From contig NZ_JAEUXJ010000004.1 in NCBI RefSeq assembly GCF_016775475.1, forward strand, positions 310,001 to 374,000: DNA of 64,000 nucleotides, in the 5' to 3' direction. Of this stretch, positions 42,096 through 51,090 are shown piece by piece. The position numbers and the translations under genes were made by a program. Positions within the stretch are counted from its first letter, which is position 1. Each line of letters starts with the position of its first letter. The DNA comes from Belnapia mucosa. GTDB lineage: Bacteria; Pseudomonadota; Alphaproteobacteria; Acetobacterales; Acetobacteraceae. The notes under the pieces are model-generated. The model had not been told where the DNA came from. It was given only the letters and a program-made list of their open reading frames with translations, and did not search any database.

Positions 42096-43340
42096 ATGTC
42101 ATTGTCGCCTGCACCTGCCGCCGAGGGCCCTGTCTCGGGCCGGGACATGCGCATCGTCGCGCTGATCGGCACCGGGCATTTCCTGTCGCATTTCTACATG
42201 CTTTGCCTGCCGCCGCTCTTCCTGCTCTGGCGGGCGGAATTCGATGTCTCCTACAGCATGCTCGGCCTGTCGGTCGCGCTGATGAGCGGGACGACGGCGG
42301 TGCTGCAGACCCCGGTGGGATTCTGGGTGGATCGCTGGGGAGCGCGGCCCTTCCTGGTCGGCGGCACGCTGCTGATGGCCCTCTCGGTCTCTGCCATGGC
42401 CGCAGCGCCGGCCTTCTGGATGATCCTGCCGCTGGCGGTGCTGTCCGGCATCGGCAACAGCGTCATCCATCCGGCCGACTACGCGATCATGACCGGCAGC
42501 GTGAACAAGTCCTTCATGGGCCGGGCCTTCGCGTTGCACACCTTCACCGGCAATCTCGGCTTCGCCCTGGCGCCGCCGGTCATCGCCCTGCTGGTCGGCG
42601 TGATGGGGAGCTGGCGCGGTGCGCTGCTGACCGTCGGGTTGCTCGGCGTGCCGGTCGTCATCGCTATCCTGCTGCAGAGCAGTGTGCTGCGCGACCAGGC
42701 CAAGCCTGCCAAGGCAGCGGAGAAGACCTCGAGCCGCGAGGTCCTGCTCTCCCGCCCCATGCTGCTGTTCTTCGCCTTCTTCCTGCTCTCCTCCATGGCC
42801 GGCTCCGGCGTGCAGGCCTGGCTCGTGACGGTGCTCGGCAAGCTCTGGGGCACGCCGGTGCTGGTCGCCTCGGGCGTGCTGACCGGCTACATGGTGGGCG
42901 CCACCGCCGGCACGCTGGTCGGCGGCTGGATCGCCGACAAGTCGAAGCGCAACCTGCTCGGCATGGTGACGGTCCTGACGCTCGTCGCCATGACGCTGCT
43001 GCTTTCGCTCGGCCTGGTGCCGATGCCGGAAGTGCTGCTGCCGGTGGTCGCGGTGGCGGCGGGCCTGGCGCTCGGCACCTCCCGCACCCCGCGCGACGTG
43101 ATGCTGAAGGATGCCTGCCCGCCGGGGCAGATCGGCAAGGTCTTCGGCTTCGTCTCCGCTGGCCTGCCGCTGGGCTCCGCCATCACCCCGGTGCCAATGG
43201 GGATGCTGATCGATTTCGGCCATCCCGGCCTGGTGCTGCCGGTGGTTGCCGGGCTGCTCGGCCTCTCGCTGCTGTGCGCCGGCAGCGCGAAGGAGAGCGC
43301 GGCGGCGGCCCGGCGGGTCGACGTGGTCCCCGCCGAGTAG
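42096..43340 (+). CDS. MFS transporter (fosmidomycin-resistance-like)
   Basis: This 414-residue transporter has about twelve membrane segments. GHFLSHFYMLCLPPLFLLW near residue 27 and the loop 2-3 motif VGFWVDRWGARPFLVGG near residue 72 mark the major facilitator superfamily; GNSVIHPADYAIMTGSVN near residue 120 recalls the Fsr group. The substrate is unknown. A PepSY gene follows three bases after the stop, probably in the same transcript. Confidence 0.85.
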   Translation: MSLSPAPAAEGPVSGRDMRIVALIGTGHFLSHFYMLCLPPLFLLWRAEFDVSYSMLGLSVALMSGTTAVLQTPVGFWVDRWGARPFLVGGTLLMALSVSAMAAAPAFWMILPLAVLSGIGNSVIHPADYAIMTGSVNKSFMGRAFALHTFTGNLGFALAPPVIALLVGVMGSWRGALLTVGLLGVPVVIAILLQSSVLRDQAKPAKAAEKTSSREVLLSRPMLLFFAFFLLSSMAGSGVQAWLVTVLGKLWGTPVLVASGVLTGYMVGATAGTLVGGWIADKSKRNLLGMVTVLTLVAMTLLLSLGLVPMPEVLLPVVAVAAGLALGTSRTPRDVMLKDACPPGQIGKVFGFVSAGLPLGSAITPVPMGMLIDFGHPGLVLPVVAGLLGLSLLCAGSAKESAAAARRVDVVPAE

Positions 43341-43343
43341 CCG

Positions 43344-44405
43344 ATGCGGCGGCTGCATCGCTGGCTCGGCCTTGGGCTCGGAGCCTGGTTTGCGCTGGTC
43401 GGGCTGACCGGCGCGATCATCACCTTCCTCCCCGAGATCGAGACCTGGCGGATGGCCGCGCCGGGACCGGGCGAGGCACGGCCGCTACCGGAGATTCTCG
43501 CCGCCGCCCGCGCCGCCAGGCCCGACATCCCGGAAGGGCCGCTGCGGCTCTGGCCTGGCCGGCCCTTGCGGATGGATTTCCGCATCCCCTCCGGCCAGCG
43601 CGTCACGCTGTATCTGGACCCGACCTCAGGCGAGGTGCTGGGCGAAGTGGGGCAGGGCACCAAGCTCGTCCATCTGGTGCATGACCTGCATCGCAGCCTG
43701 CTGCTCGGCCGGCCGGGCGATGTGCTGGTGGGGCTGCTCGCCCTGCCGACCTTGCTGCTGCTCGGCGCCGGCTTCTGGCTCTGGCGGGAGCCCGGACCGC
43801 TGCCCTGGCGGGAAAGGCTGGCCTCGGTGCGCGGCCTGCGCGGCAGGCGGCGGCTGGCGAATTGGCACCGGGTGCTCGGGCTGCGCCTGCTGCCGCTGCT
43901 GCTGATCGCCGCGATCACCGGCTTCGGCATGGCCTTTCCGCGCACCGTCGAGCGGGCGCTCTACCGGCTGGTGCCGGCCGGGACACCGCCCACAACCGCG
44001 TCCGGGACGGGACCGGTCGATCTGGCCGGTGCCCTAGCCCTGGCCCAGGCGCAGCGGCCGGACTGGGCAATCCGCTGGATCGACCTGCCGCAACCGGGCG
44101 GCCCGGCACGCTACCGCATCGCCCTCGCCCCCACGGATGGCTGGCCAGGGCACGAGGCGGGCGTCACCGTCGATGCCACGACCGGCGCCCTGAGCGAGAT
44201 TGCCGATACCGATCCGGTCACCCGCATCTCCGCCTGGATCGAGGCGCTGCATTACGGCACCGCCTTCGGCCTGCCGCACCGGCTGCTGGTGCTGGCGACC
44301 GGGCTGGGGCCGGTGGCGCTCGGCCTGCTCGGCTTCTTGCTCTGGCGGCGCGGGCGGGGGCGTGTCCGGCGGCGGCGCCCTGACGAGGTCTTGAGCCGGT
44401 CCTGA
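43344..44405 (+). CDS. PepSY-associated membrane protein
   Basis: This is a 353-residue protein with four membrane segments. The start RRLHRWLGLGLGAWFALVGL and the mid-protein NWHRVLGLRLLPLLLIAAIT are the paired PepSY_TM signatures. Periplasmic PepSY-like parts lie between (VHDLHRSLLLG near 111). Relatives often accompany TonB receptors or reductases in iron uptake; no receptor lies here, so the role is open. Confidence 0.82.
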   Translation: MRRLHRWLGLGLGAWFALVGLTGAIITFLPEIETWRMAAPGPGEARPLPEILAAARAARPDIPEGPLRLWPGRPLRMDFRIPSGQRVTLYLDPTSGEVLGEVGQGTKLVHLVHDLHRSLLLGRPGDVLVGLLALPTLLLLGAGFWLWREPGPLPWRERLASVRGLRGRRRLANWHRVLGLRLLPLLLIAAITGFGMAFPRTVERALYRLVPAGTPPTTASGTGPVDLAGALALAQAQRPDWAIRWIDLPQPGGPARYRIALAPTDGWPGHEAGVTVDATTGALSEIADTDPVTRISAWIEALHYGTAFGLPHRLLVLATGLGPVALGLLGFLLWRRGRGRVRRRRPDEVLSRS

Positions 44406-44447
44406 AGCTCGGCCACTCTTCCCGCCAAGAAAGATGGAGGACATGTC

Positions 44448-45410
44448 ATGCGACGCCGCAGCCTGCCTGCGCTCGGAGCCGCCCTGCTGGCCGCACCTGC
44501 CCTCGCCCAGACCAGCTATCCCGACCGGCCGATCCGCTTCGTGGTGCCCTTCCCGGCCGGCGGCGCCACCGATGTCTGGGCCCGGCTGATCGCCGAGGCG
44601 ATGAGCGCCGATCTCGGCCAGCCCATCGTCATCGAGAATCGCAGCGGCGCCGGCGGCATGCTGGGCTCGGACTATGTCGCCAAGGGTCCGGCCGATGGCT
44701 ACACGCTGCTCTACACGATCAGCCCACTGATCCAGTCGCCGGTGGTGTTCCGCCGCTGGCCCTACCAGCCGCTCGAGGATTTCGCGCCGATCGGCAAGGT
44801 CGGCACGACGCCCCTGCCCTTCTGCATCCGGCCGGAGATTCCGGCGAAGACGCTCGCCGAATTCGTCGCCTATGCGCGCGGGCGGGACCTCTCCTTCGGT
44901 TCCTACGCCACCGGCTCCTCCGGCCACGCCTTCGCCCAGCTTTTCTCGGACGTCGAGAAGCTGAACATGACGCATATCGCCTATCGCGGCGAAGCGCCGA
45001 TGCTGACCGACATCCTCGGCGGGCGCATCCAATGCGGCTTCCACAGCATGACCGCGGCGGGGGACTATATCCGCTCCGGCCGGCTGCGGCCGCTGGCGAC
45101 GCTCGGGAAACGCCGCATCCCCTCCATGCCCGACCTGCCGAACTTCCTGGAGCTCGGCTATCCCGATGCCTTCGGCATGGCCGGCTTCATCGGATTGTTC
45201 GCGCCCGTGCGTGTCCCGCCGCCCATCCTGGCGCGGCTGGAGGCGAGCTTCGCCGGCGCCATGCGGAACGAGGCGGTGCTGCGCCGGCTGCAGGATATGG
45301 ACACCCTGGCCGGCTACCTGCCGCCGGCCGAGTTCAAGGCGGAGATGGCCGTCCAGCTCCGGCAATGGACCGAGCTGGCGGAGTCCATGAACCTGTCGGT
45401 GGATGGCTGA
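44448..45410 (+). CDS. Bug/TctC substrate-binding protein, tandem copy 1
   Basis: This is a 320-residue periplasmic binding protein. The signal peptide RRRSLPALGAALLAAPALAQ is followed by SYPDRPIRFVVPFPAGGATD, then QPIVIENRSGAGGMLGSDYV and MTHIAYRGEAPMLTDILGG. It is closely similar to the next gene over its whole length, so the two look like a tandem duplication. GGAGGA lies before the start. Confidence 0.9.
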   Translation: MRRRSLPALGAALLAAPALAQTSYPDRPIRFVVPFPAGGATDVWARLIAEAMSADLGQPIVIENRSGAGGMLGSDYVAKGPADGYTLLYTISPLIQSPVVFRRWPYQPLEDFAPIGKVGTTPLPFCIRPEIPAKTLAEFVAYARGRDLSFGSYATGSSGHAFAQLFSDVEKLNMTHIAYRGEAPMLTDILGGRIQCGFHSMTAAGDYIRSGRLRPLATLGKRRIPSMPDLPNFLELGYPDAFGMAGFIGLFAPVRVPPPILARLEASFAGAMRNEAVLRRLQDMDTLAGYLPPAEFKAEMAVQLRQWTELAESMNLSVDG

Positions 45411-45411
45411 G

Positions 45412-46374
45412 ATGCGCCGTCGCTCACTCCTCGCCGGCCTCGCCCTGCCGGCCATCGCCCATGCCCAAAGCGGCTATCCCGATCGGCCGATCCGCTTCCT
45501 GGTGCCCTTCCCGCCCGGCGGCGGCACCGATACCTGGGCGCGGATCGCTGCCGAGGGCATGCAGCCGGAGCTCGGCCAGCCGATCGTCATCGAGAATCGC
45601 GGCGGCGGCGGCGGGCTGATCGGAACCGAGGCCGCGGCCAAGGTAGCACCCGACGGCTATACGCTGCTCTTCACCATCACCACCCATGTCCAGACGCCGG
45701 TGGTGATGCGGCGCTTCCCCTATGACCCGGTCGCGGACTTCGCCCCGATCGGCCGGCTCGGCACCACCTCCATCCTGTTCTGCGTCGGGCCGCGGGTGCC
45801 GGCCTCGGTCACCAGCATGCCAGCATTCACCGAATGGGCGCGCGGGCGGGACCTCTCGCTCGGCTCCTATGCGCCGGGCAGCACGGGGCACGCCTTCGCG
45901 CTGATGCTGGCCGAGGAGGCGAAGCTGCAGATGACGCATGTCGCCTATCGGGGCGAGACGCCGATGCTGCAGGACATCCTCGGCGGCTCCATCCATGGCG
46001 GCTTCCACAGCATGGCCGCGGCCGGGGAGATGATGAAGGCCGGCCGCGTTCGGGCGCTGGCCGCGAGCGGAGACCGGCGCGTACCCTCCATGCCGGATGT
46101 GCCGAACCTGCGGGAGCTGGGCTTCTCCGACCGGTTCAGCTTCAGCGGCTTCTCCGGCCTGATGGCCCCGGCGCGGACGCCGCAACCGGTGCTGGACCGG
46201 CTGGTCGCCGCCTTCCGCGTCGCCGCGGCGAAGCCGGAGACGCATCAGCGCCTGCTGGCGATCGACACCATCCCGAGCTACCAGGATCCGGCCACCTTCC
46301 GCGCCCAGATCGAGCGCAACCTGCGGGAATGGACCGAGATCGCGGAGCGGCTGAACCTCAGCACGGAGGGCTGA
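45412..46374 (+). CDS. Bug/TctC substrate-binding protein, tandem copy 2
   Basis: This 320-residue paralogue of the preceding gene has the same blocks: SGYPDRPIRFLVPFPPGGGT, QPIVIENRGGGGGLIGTEAA and MTHVAYRGETPMLQDILGGS. I chose ATG 45412 rather than the ATG at 45403 because it aligns the signal peptide (RRRSLLAGLALPAIAHAQ) and gives the same length as copy 1. It begins two bases after copy 1 ends. Confidence 0.9.
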   Translation: MRRRSLLAGLALPAIAHAQSGYPDRPIRFLVPFPPGGGTDTWARIAAEGMQPELGQPIVIENRGGGGGLIGTEAAAKVAPDGYTLLFTITTHVQTPVVMRRFPYDPVADFAPIGRLGTTSILFCVGPRVPASVTSMPAFTEWARGRDLSLGSYAPGSTGHAFALMLAEEAKLQMTHVAYRGETPMLQDILGGSIHGGFHSMAAAGEMMKAGRVRALAASGDRRVPSMPDVPNLRELGFSDRFSFSGFSGLMAPARTPQPVLDRLVAAFRVAAAKPETHQRLLAIDTIPSYQDPATFRAQIERNLREWTEIAERLNLSTEG

Positions 46375-47268
46375 CTACTCCGCGGCCACCGCCCGCGCCG
46401 TCGCCTCGCCCCGCACGGAATCGAGGAAGGCGCGGAGCGCGCTGGAGGCATAGGCATCGCGCCGCCGGACGAAGAGGGTCTCGACCCGGCCCTCCTCGCC
46501 CGGCAGCGCCTCCACCGCCAGGCGGCCGGGTGCGACCACCGGCCCGACCAGCGCCCGCGGCAGCAGGGTGATGCCGAGCCCGGCGGCGACGCTGGCGAAG
46601 ATCGCTTCCAGCGTGCCGAATTCCAGCACCCGCGGCGCCGGGATGCCGCGGCGGACCAGCATCTCCTCCAGCCGCTGGCGATAGGAGCAGCCGGCGCGCA
46701 GCACGATGATCCGGCAGGCGCCGCCCGCCGCGCGCAGCTGCTCCAGCGGCCGCGTCCCCGGCGCCGAGAGCAGCACCAGCTCCTCCTCCCAGATCGGCAG
46801 CGCCTCCAGTTCCTCATGGGCGAGCGGGCCGCAGAGGAAGGCGCCCTCCACCTCCTGCGCCAGGGCCTGGGCCAGCAGCTCGCAGGTCGTGCCGGTGCGC
46901 AGCGTGAGATCCACCGCCGGATGCGCCGCGGCGAAGCCGATCAGCGCCGGGGCGAGGCGGATGGCGGCCGTCGTCTCCAGCGTACCGAGGCAGAGCGCCC
47001 CCTGCGGGCGCCCATCATCCAGCACCGCGCGCCGCGCATCCTCCACCACCCGCAACGCCCGCCGCGCATGCGGCAGCAGCCGCGCGCCCGCCGGGGTGAG
47101 CTGCACGCCGCGCCCGCCGCGCAGGAAGAGCGCGGTGCCGAGCCGCGCCTCAAGCTGGCGGATATGCGCGGTGACGTTGGACTGCACGGTATGCAGCCCC
47201 TCCGCCGCCCGGCTCATGCTGCCGAGCCGCGCCACGGCCTCGAACATCCGGAGATCGGCCAGGTCCAT
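46375..47268 (-). CDS. LysR-family transcriptional regulator
   Basis: This is a 297-residue regulator: winged helix LRMFEAVARLGSMSRAAEGL, then HTVQSNVTAHIRQLEARLG, and FLRGGRGVQLTPAG. The effector domain begins near residue 90 (GALCLGTLETTAAIRLAPAL). It is divergent from the nitronate monooxygenase gene, 157 bases between starts, so control of that gene is likely. It is convergent with the tandem Bug genes, which it adjoins directly. Confidence 0.92.
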   Translation of the reverse strand: MDLADLRMFEAVARLGSMSRAAEGLHTVQSNVTAHIRQLEARLGTALFLRGGRGVQLTPAGARLLPHARRALRVVEDARRAVLDDGRPQGALCLGTLETTAAIRLAPALIGFAAAHPAVDLTLRTGTTCELLAQALAQEVEGAFLCGPLAHEELEALPIWEEELVLLSAPGTRPLEQLRAAGGACRIIVLRAGCSYRQRLEEMLVRRGIPAPRVLEFGTLEAIFASVAAGLGITLLPRALVGPVVAPGRLAVEALPGEEGRVETLFVRRRDAYASSALRAFLDSVRGEATARAVAAE

Positions 47269-47425
47269 GCGGCGCCCTCCCTTGCTGGCGGCAGTAAGGC
47301 GGGTTGCGGGGCCGGCGGCAAGCGACGGCCATCTGTGCGGGCGATGGCCGGGATCACCGATCATCGCTTGCGCCGGCGCCCGGGCGGCGGGAGTCTCGGC
47401 GCCGACAACGGCACGGAGATGCCCC

Positions 47426-48496
47426 ATGACCACGGCCCTGGCGCGCAGCGCGGCCTTCTGCGAGCGGTTCGGCCTCCGGCTGCCGATCCTCCTCGCCCCC
47501 ATGGCGGGGGCCTGTCCGCCCTCGCTCTCCATCGCCGTCGCCAATGCCGGCGGCCTGGGCGCCTGCGGCGCGCTGCTGATGCAGCCGAAGGCGATCCTGG
47601 ACTGGGCGGCGGAGGTGCGCGGGGCAACCAACGGCCCCTTCAGCCTCAATCTCTGGATTCCCGATTCGTCACCGCGGCGCGACCCGGTGGCGGAGGCGGC
47701 GGTGCGGCACTTCCTGGGCGCCTGGGGGCCGGAAGTGCCGGAGGCGGCAGGCGATGCCACCCCACCCGATTTCGCCGCGCAATGCGAGGCATTGCTGGAG
47801 GCGGCGCCGGCCGCCGTCTCCTCCGTCATGGGCCTCTTCCCGGCCGAATTCGTGGCGCGGCTGAAGGCCCGCGGCATCGCCTGGATCGCCAATATTTCGA
47901 CCGTCGCCGAGGCGCGGGCGGCCGAGGCGGCGGGGGCCGATGTGGTCGTCGCACAGGGGATGGAGGCGGGCGGCCATCGCGGCTGCTTCGATGCAGCCCG
48001 GGGCGAGGCGGAGATGGTCGGGCTCTTCGCCCTGATCCCCGCGGTGGTGGATGCGGTGCGGATCCCGGTGGTGGCGACGGGCGGCATCGCCGATGCACGT
48101 GGCGTGGCGGCAGCGCTGACCCTCGGCGCCTCGGCGGCGCAGATCGGCACCGGGCTGCTGCGCACGCCGGAGGCGAAGCTGGCCCCGGCCTGGGCCGCGG
48201 CCCTGGCCCGGACGCCGCCCGAGGGCACGCGGGTCAGCCGCGTCTTCAGCGGCCGGCCAGGGCGCAGCATCGCCACCGCCTATGTGCAGGCGGCGACCGC
48301 GCCGGATGCGCCGCTGCCCGCCCCCTATCCGGTGCAGCGCGGGTTGACCGGGCCGATGCGGGACCAGGGTACGAAGGCCGACGATATCGACCGGCTGCAG
48401 GCCTGGGCCGGGCAATCCGCGGCCCTGGCGCGCGCCGAGCCGGCGGGCGAGATCGTGCGCAGCGTCTGGGAGGGCGCGCGGGCGCTGCTCGGCTAA
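47426..48496 (+). CDS. Nitronate monooxygenase family flavoprotein
   Basis: This is a 356-residue FMN-dependent TIM barrel. LPILLAPMAGACPPSLSIAV near residue 19 and GLGACGALLM form the substrate pocket. VVVAQGMEAGGHRGCF near residue 172 includes the conserved catalytic-type histidine. VVATGGIADARGVAAALTLG and GASAAQIGTGLL bind FMN phosphate. The family oxidises alkyl nitronates or acts as a quinone reductase; the substrate is not set. It is divergent from a LysR gene. Confidence 0.88.
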   Translation: MTTALARSAAFCERFGLRLPILLAPMAGACPPSLSIAVANAGGLGACGALLMQPKAILDWAAEVRGATNGPFSLNLWIPDSSPRRDPVAEAAVRHFLGAWGPEVPEAAGDATPPDFAAQCEALLEAAPAAVSSVMGLFPAEFVARLKARGIAWIANISTVAEARAAEAAGADVVVAQGMEAGGHRGCFDAARGEAEMVGLFALIPAVVDAVRIPVVATGGIADARGVAAALTLGASAAQIGTGLLRTPEAKLAPAWAAALARTPPEGTRVSRVFSGRPGRSIATAYVQAATAPDAPLPAPYPVQRGLTGPMRDQGTKADDIDRLQAWAGQSAALARAEPAGEIVRSVWEGARALLG

Positions 48497-49341
48497 AGCG
48501 TCGGCGGCTTGCGCAGCTCCGGCTCCACCAGCCGGGCGAAGGCGACATCGCCGGCCGCCTCGATCCGCGCCTCGCCCAGGGCGGCACGCGGGTCCTCGGC
48601 GTTGCGCATCGCCTTGTAGCCATCCTCGGCGGCCCAGCCGGCGCTCTCGGCCAACAGGTGGACCCAGTTCAGCACCCGAAGCGGACGGCCACGCTCCAGC
48701 GCCACCAGCTCCCGGTGGCAGGAATGGAAGATGGTGCAGAGCGTGTCGGCGCCGGTCTCCGCCATGGCCGCCAGCGTCGCCGCCTCGGCATCGGCCAGGG
48801 CGCCCGGCACGGCGGCGAGGGAGGAGCACATATGGCCCGGCACGCGGATCGGGTGCTCCACCAGCTCCAGCCCCGGGACCAGGCGCAGCAGGTCGGAGAC
48901 CAGCCCGTTCACCGGCACCCGGGTGTTGAAGCCGAGATGTGCATGCAGCAGCACCCGCGCCCGCACCGGCCGCGCCAGCAGCGGGCGGAGCCGGTCCTGG
49001 CGGCTGTGCAGGAGTTCGGTCACATGCACCGTCTCGAAATTCGTCGGCGTCACCGGCGCCATGCTGTCCTGCATGTTCATGTGGCAGGAGGGGCACCAGG
49101 TGGCGACCACCGGCCGGCCGGTGGCGTTGAATTGCTGGATCGTCCGGCGCGCCATGCCTTCGTTGATCCGGGCATTGGCATCCTTCGGGCTGCCGCAGCA
49201 GCTGCCCGGCCCGCCGGTGGTCACGGCATCGATGCCGACCGCTTCCAGCAACCGGGCGGTGGCGCGAATGACCTCGCCATGGCGGGTCATGTTGCAGCCA
49301 TACCAGAAGACGGCGCGGTCCCCTGCCCCTGCTACAGCCAT
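48493..49341 (-). CDS. HdrB-like cysteine-rich (CCG) domain protein
   Basis: This is a 282-residue protein. The first half has a full CCG motif, C-x31-CC-x33-C-x2-C (FWYGCNMTRH, GGPGSCCGSPKDANA and TWCPSCHMN). The second half keeps only part of a second motif (GHMCSS and CTIFHSCHRE). Heterodisulfide-reductase subunit B and glycolate/lactate-oxidase Fe-S subunits carry such domains. It overlaps the 4Fe-4S gene by about ten bases. An electron-transfer or disulfide-reduction role is inference. Confidence 0.82.
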   Translation of the reverse strand: MAVAGAGDRAVFWYGCNMTRHGEVIRATARLLEAVGIDAVTTGGPGSCCGSPKDANARINEGMARRTIQQFNATGRPVVATWCPSCHMNMQDSMAPVTPTNFETVHVTELLHSRQDRLRPLLARPVRARVLLHAHLGFNTRVPVNGLVSDLLRLVPGLELVEHPIRVPGHMCSSLAAVPGALADAEAATLAAMAETGADTLCTIFHSCHRELVALERGRPLRVLNWVHLLAESAGWAAEDGYKAMRNAEDPRAALGEARIEAAGDVAFARLVEPELRKPPTL

Positions 49342-49739
49342 GCGCGCTGCTCCTCCTCGGTCATGGTCAGGCGGGCGAAGGCCTTCACCCGGGCGGGCAG
49401 CTGCGGATCCTCCTTCACCGGGATCAGCGGTGCGGCGCCGAGCGCGCCCTTGGCCCGCCAGGTGGCCAGGCGGAGCATGAAGGCCGGGTCGATCCGCTCC
49501 GGGCAGGCGGGGGTGCAGACGCCGCTGCGGGTGCAGGCGGCGATCCAGGCGCGGGCCGCCTCCGTGCCCGGCCCGTCGCGCAGCACATCGACCAGACCAG
49601 CCGCCACGGCCTCGGGCCCGGACTCGGCGACGCCCGGGGCATAGGGCACCATCGGGCAGGCGCGCACGCATTCGCCGCAGGCGGTGCAGAGCGCGGCGAG
49701 GCGGGCGCTCTCGGTCCGGATATGGTCGGCGAGGCTCAT
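49332..49739 (-). CDS. 4Fe-4S ferredoxin-type protein (HdrC-like)
   Basis: This is a 135-residue protein with two cysteine clusters: CTACGECVRACP near residue 18 (a classical 4Fe-4S site) and CTRSGVCTPACPE near residue 69. The order HdrC-like then HdrB-like, with overlap, is that of heterodisulfide-reductase-type pairs. No flavoprotein (HdrA, GlcD/LldD type) subunit is adjacent. It starts 34 bases after the dctA stop, on the same strand. Confidence 0.82.
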   Translation of the reverse strand: MSLADHIRTESARLAALCTACGECVRACPMVPYAPGVAESGPEAVAAGLVDVLRDGPGTEAARAWIAACTRSGVCTPACPERIDPAFMLRLATWRAKGALGAAPLIPVKEDPQLPARVKAFARLTMTEEEQRAWL

Positions 49740-49773
49740 GCGGCCGAGCCTAGCTCTGGAACAAGGCCGGCGG

Positions 49774-51069
49774 CTACTCCGCCGGCTGCGCATCCTCCAG
49801 CGCATGGGTGGTCGGGCCGCGAGCCAGTTCGGCCTGGAGGCGGGCGGTGTCCAGCTCCCCCTCCCAGCGACTGACCGCGACGCAGGCGACGCCATTGCCG
49901 ACGAGGTTGGTCAGCGCCCGGCACTCGCTCATGAATTTGTCGATGCCGACCAGGACGGCGAGCGCCGTGATCGGGATGTCCGGGATGACCGAGAGCGTCG
50001 CCGCCAGCGTCACGAACCCCGCCCCCGTCACGCCCGAGGCGCCCTTCGAGGTCAGCATGGCGACCAGCAGGATCGTCAGCTCCTGCCCCAACGTCAGATG
50101 CGTGTTCGTCGCATAGGCGAGGAACATCGTGGACAGCGTCATGTAGATATTGGTGCCGTCGAGGTTGAAGCTGTAGCCGAGCGGCACCGTCAGCCCGACC
50201 ACATTGGGCGAGCAGCCGAGCCGCCGGAGCTTCTGCATGATCTGCGGCAGCACGCTCTCGCTGCTGGAAGTGCCGAGGACGATCAGCAGCTCCTCGCGGA
50301 TATAGGCGACGAAACGGATGATGGAGAAGCCGCAGAAGCGGGCGATGCTGCCGAGCACCAGCAGCACGAAGAGGATGGAGGTGAGGTAGAAGGTCGCCAC
50401 CAGCTCCCCGAGGCGGATCAGCGAGCCGAAGCCATAGGCGCCGATGGTGAAGGCCATGGCGCCGAAAGCCCCGATCGGCGCCGCCCGCACAACGATCTTG
50501 ACCACGCCGAAGAAGATGGCGCTGAGGCTGTCGACGGCATGGCTCGCCGCGTCCCGCGCGCGCTCGGGCAGGGCATTGATGGCGAAGCCGGTCAGCACGG
50601 CGAGGAACAGCACCTGCAGCAGGTCGCCGCCGGCGAAGGCGCCGATGAAGGTGTCCGGGATGATGTGCATGAAGTGGTCGATCACGCTGTCCGACTGCGC
50701 GCGCTGGGCGTAGCCTTGCACCGCCTTCGCATCGAGCTGGCTCGGATCGATGTTGAAGCCCGACCCGGTCTGGAAGACCTTGGCGACGATCAGCCCGATG
50801 GCGAGGGCGAAGGTGGAGACCACCTCGAAATAGAGGATCGCCTTCACGCCGACGCGGCCGATCCGGCCGGCATCCTTCACGCTGGCGATGCCGTGGACCA
50901 CGGTGAGGAAGACGACCGGGGCGATGACCATCTTGATCAGCTTGATGAAGCCGTCGCCGAGCGGCTTCAGCGCCGCCCCCGTCTCCGGCCAGAGGGCGCC
51001 GAGCGCGACACCTATTACGATGGCGATCAGCACCTGGACATAAAGCAAGGACAGCCAGCGCCGCGCCAT
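49774..51069 (-). CDS. dctA: C4-dicarboxylate:cation symporter DctA
   Basis: This is a 431-residue inner-membrane transporter of the DAACS family for succinate, fumarate, malate or aspartate. [19 protein letters not shown] is at the N-terminus. The serine-rich hairpin [16 protein letters not shown] near residue 270 and [19 protein letters not shown] near residue 300 are substrate/cation-binding. [20 protein letters not shown] near 385 is the final conserved helix. It lies 21 bases after the D-serine-dehydratase-like gene. Confidence 0.95.
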   Translation of the reverse strand: MARRWLSLLYVQVLIAIVIGVALGALWPETGAALKPLGDGFIKLIKMVIAPVVFLTVVHGIASVKDAGRIGRVGVKAILYFEVVSTFALAIGLIVAKVFQTGSGFNIDPSQLDAKAVQGYAQRAQSDSVIDHFMHIIPDTFIGAFAGGDLLQVLFLAVLTGFAINALPERARDAASHAVDSLSAIFFGVVKIVVRAAPIGAFGAMAFTIGAYGFGSLIRLGELVATFYLTSILFVLLVLGSIARFCGFSIIRFVAYIREELLIVLGTSSSESVLPQIMQKLRRLGCSPNVVGLTVPLGYSFNLDGTNIYMTLSTMFLAYATNTHLTLGQELTILLVAMLTSKGASGVTGAGFVTLAATLSVIPDIPITALAVLVGIDKFMSECRALTNLVGNGVACVAVSRWEGELDTARLQAELARGPTTHALEDAQPAE

Positions 51070-51090
51070 ACTGAGTATTCCCCGTTCGTC

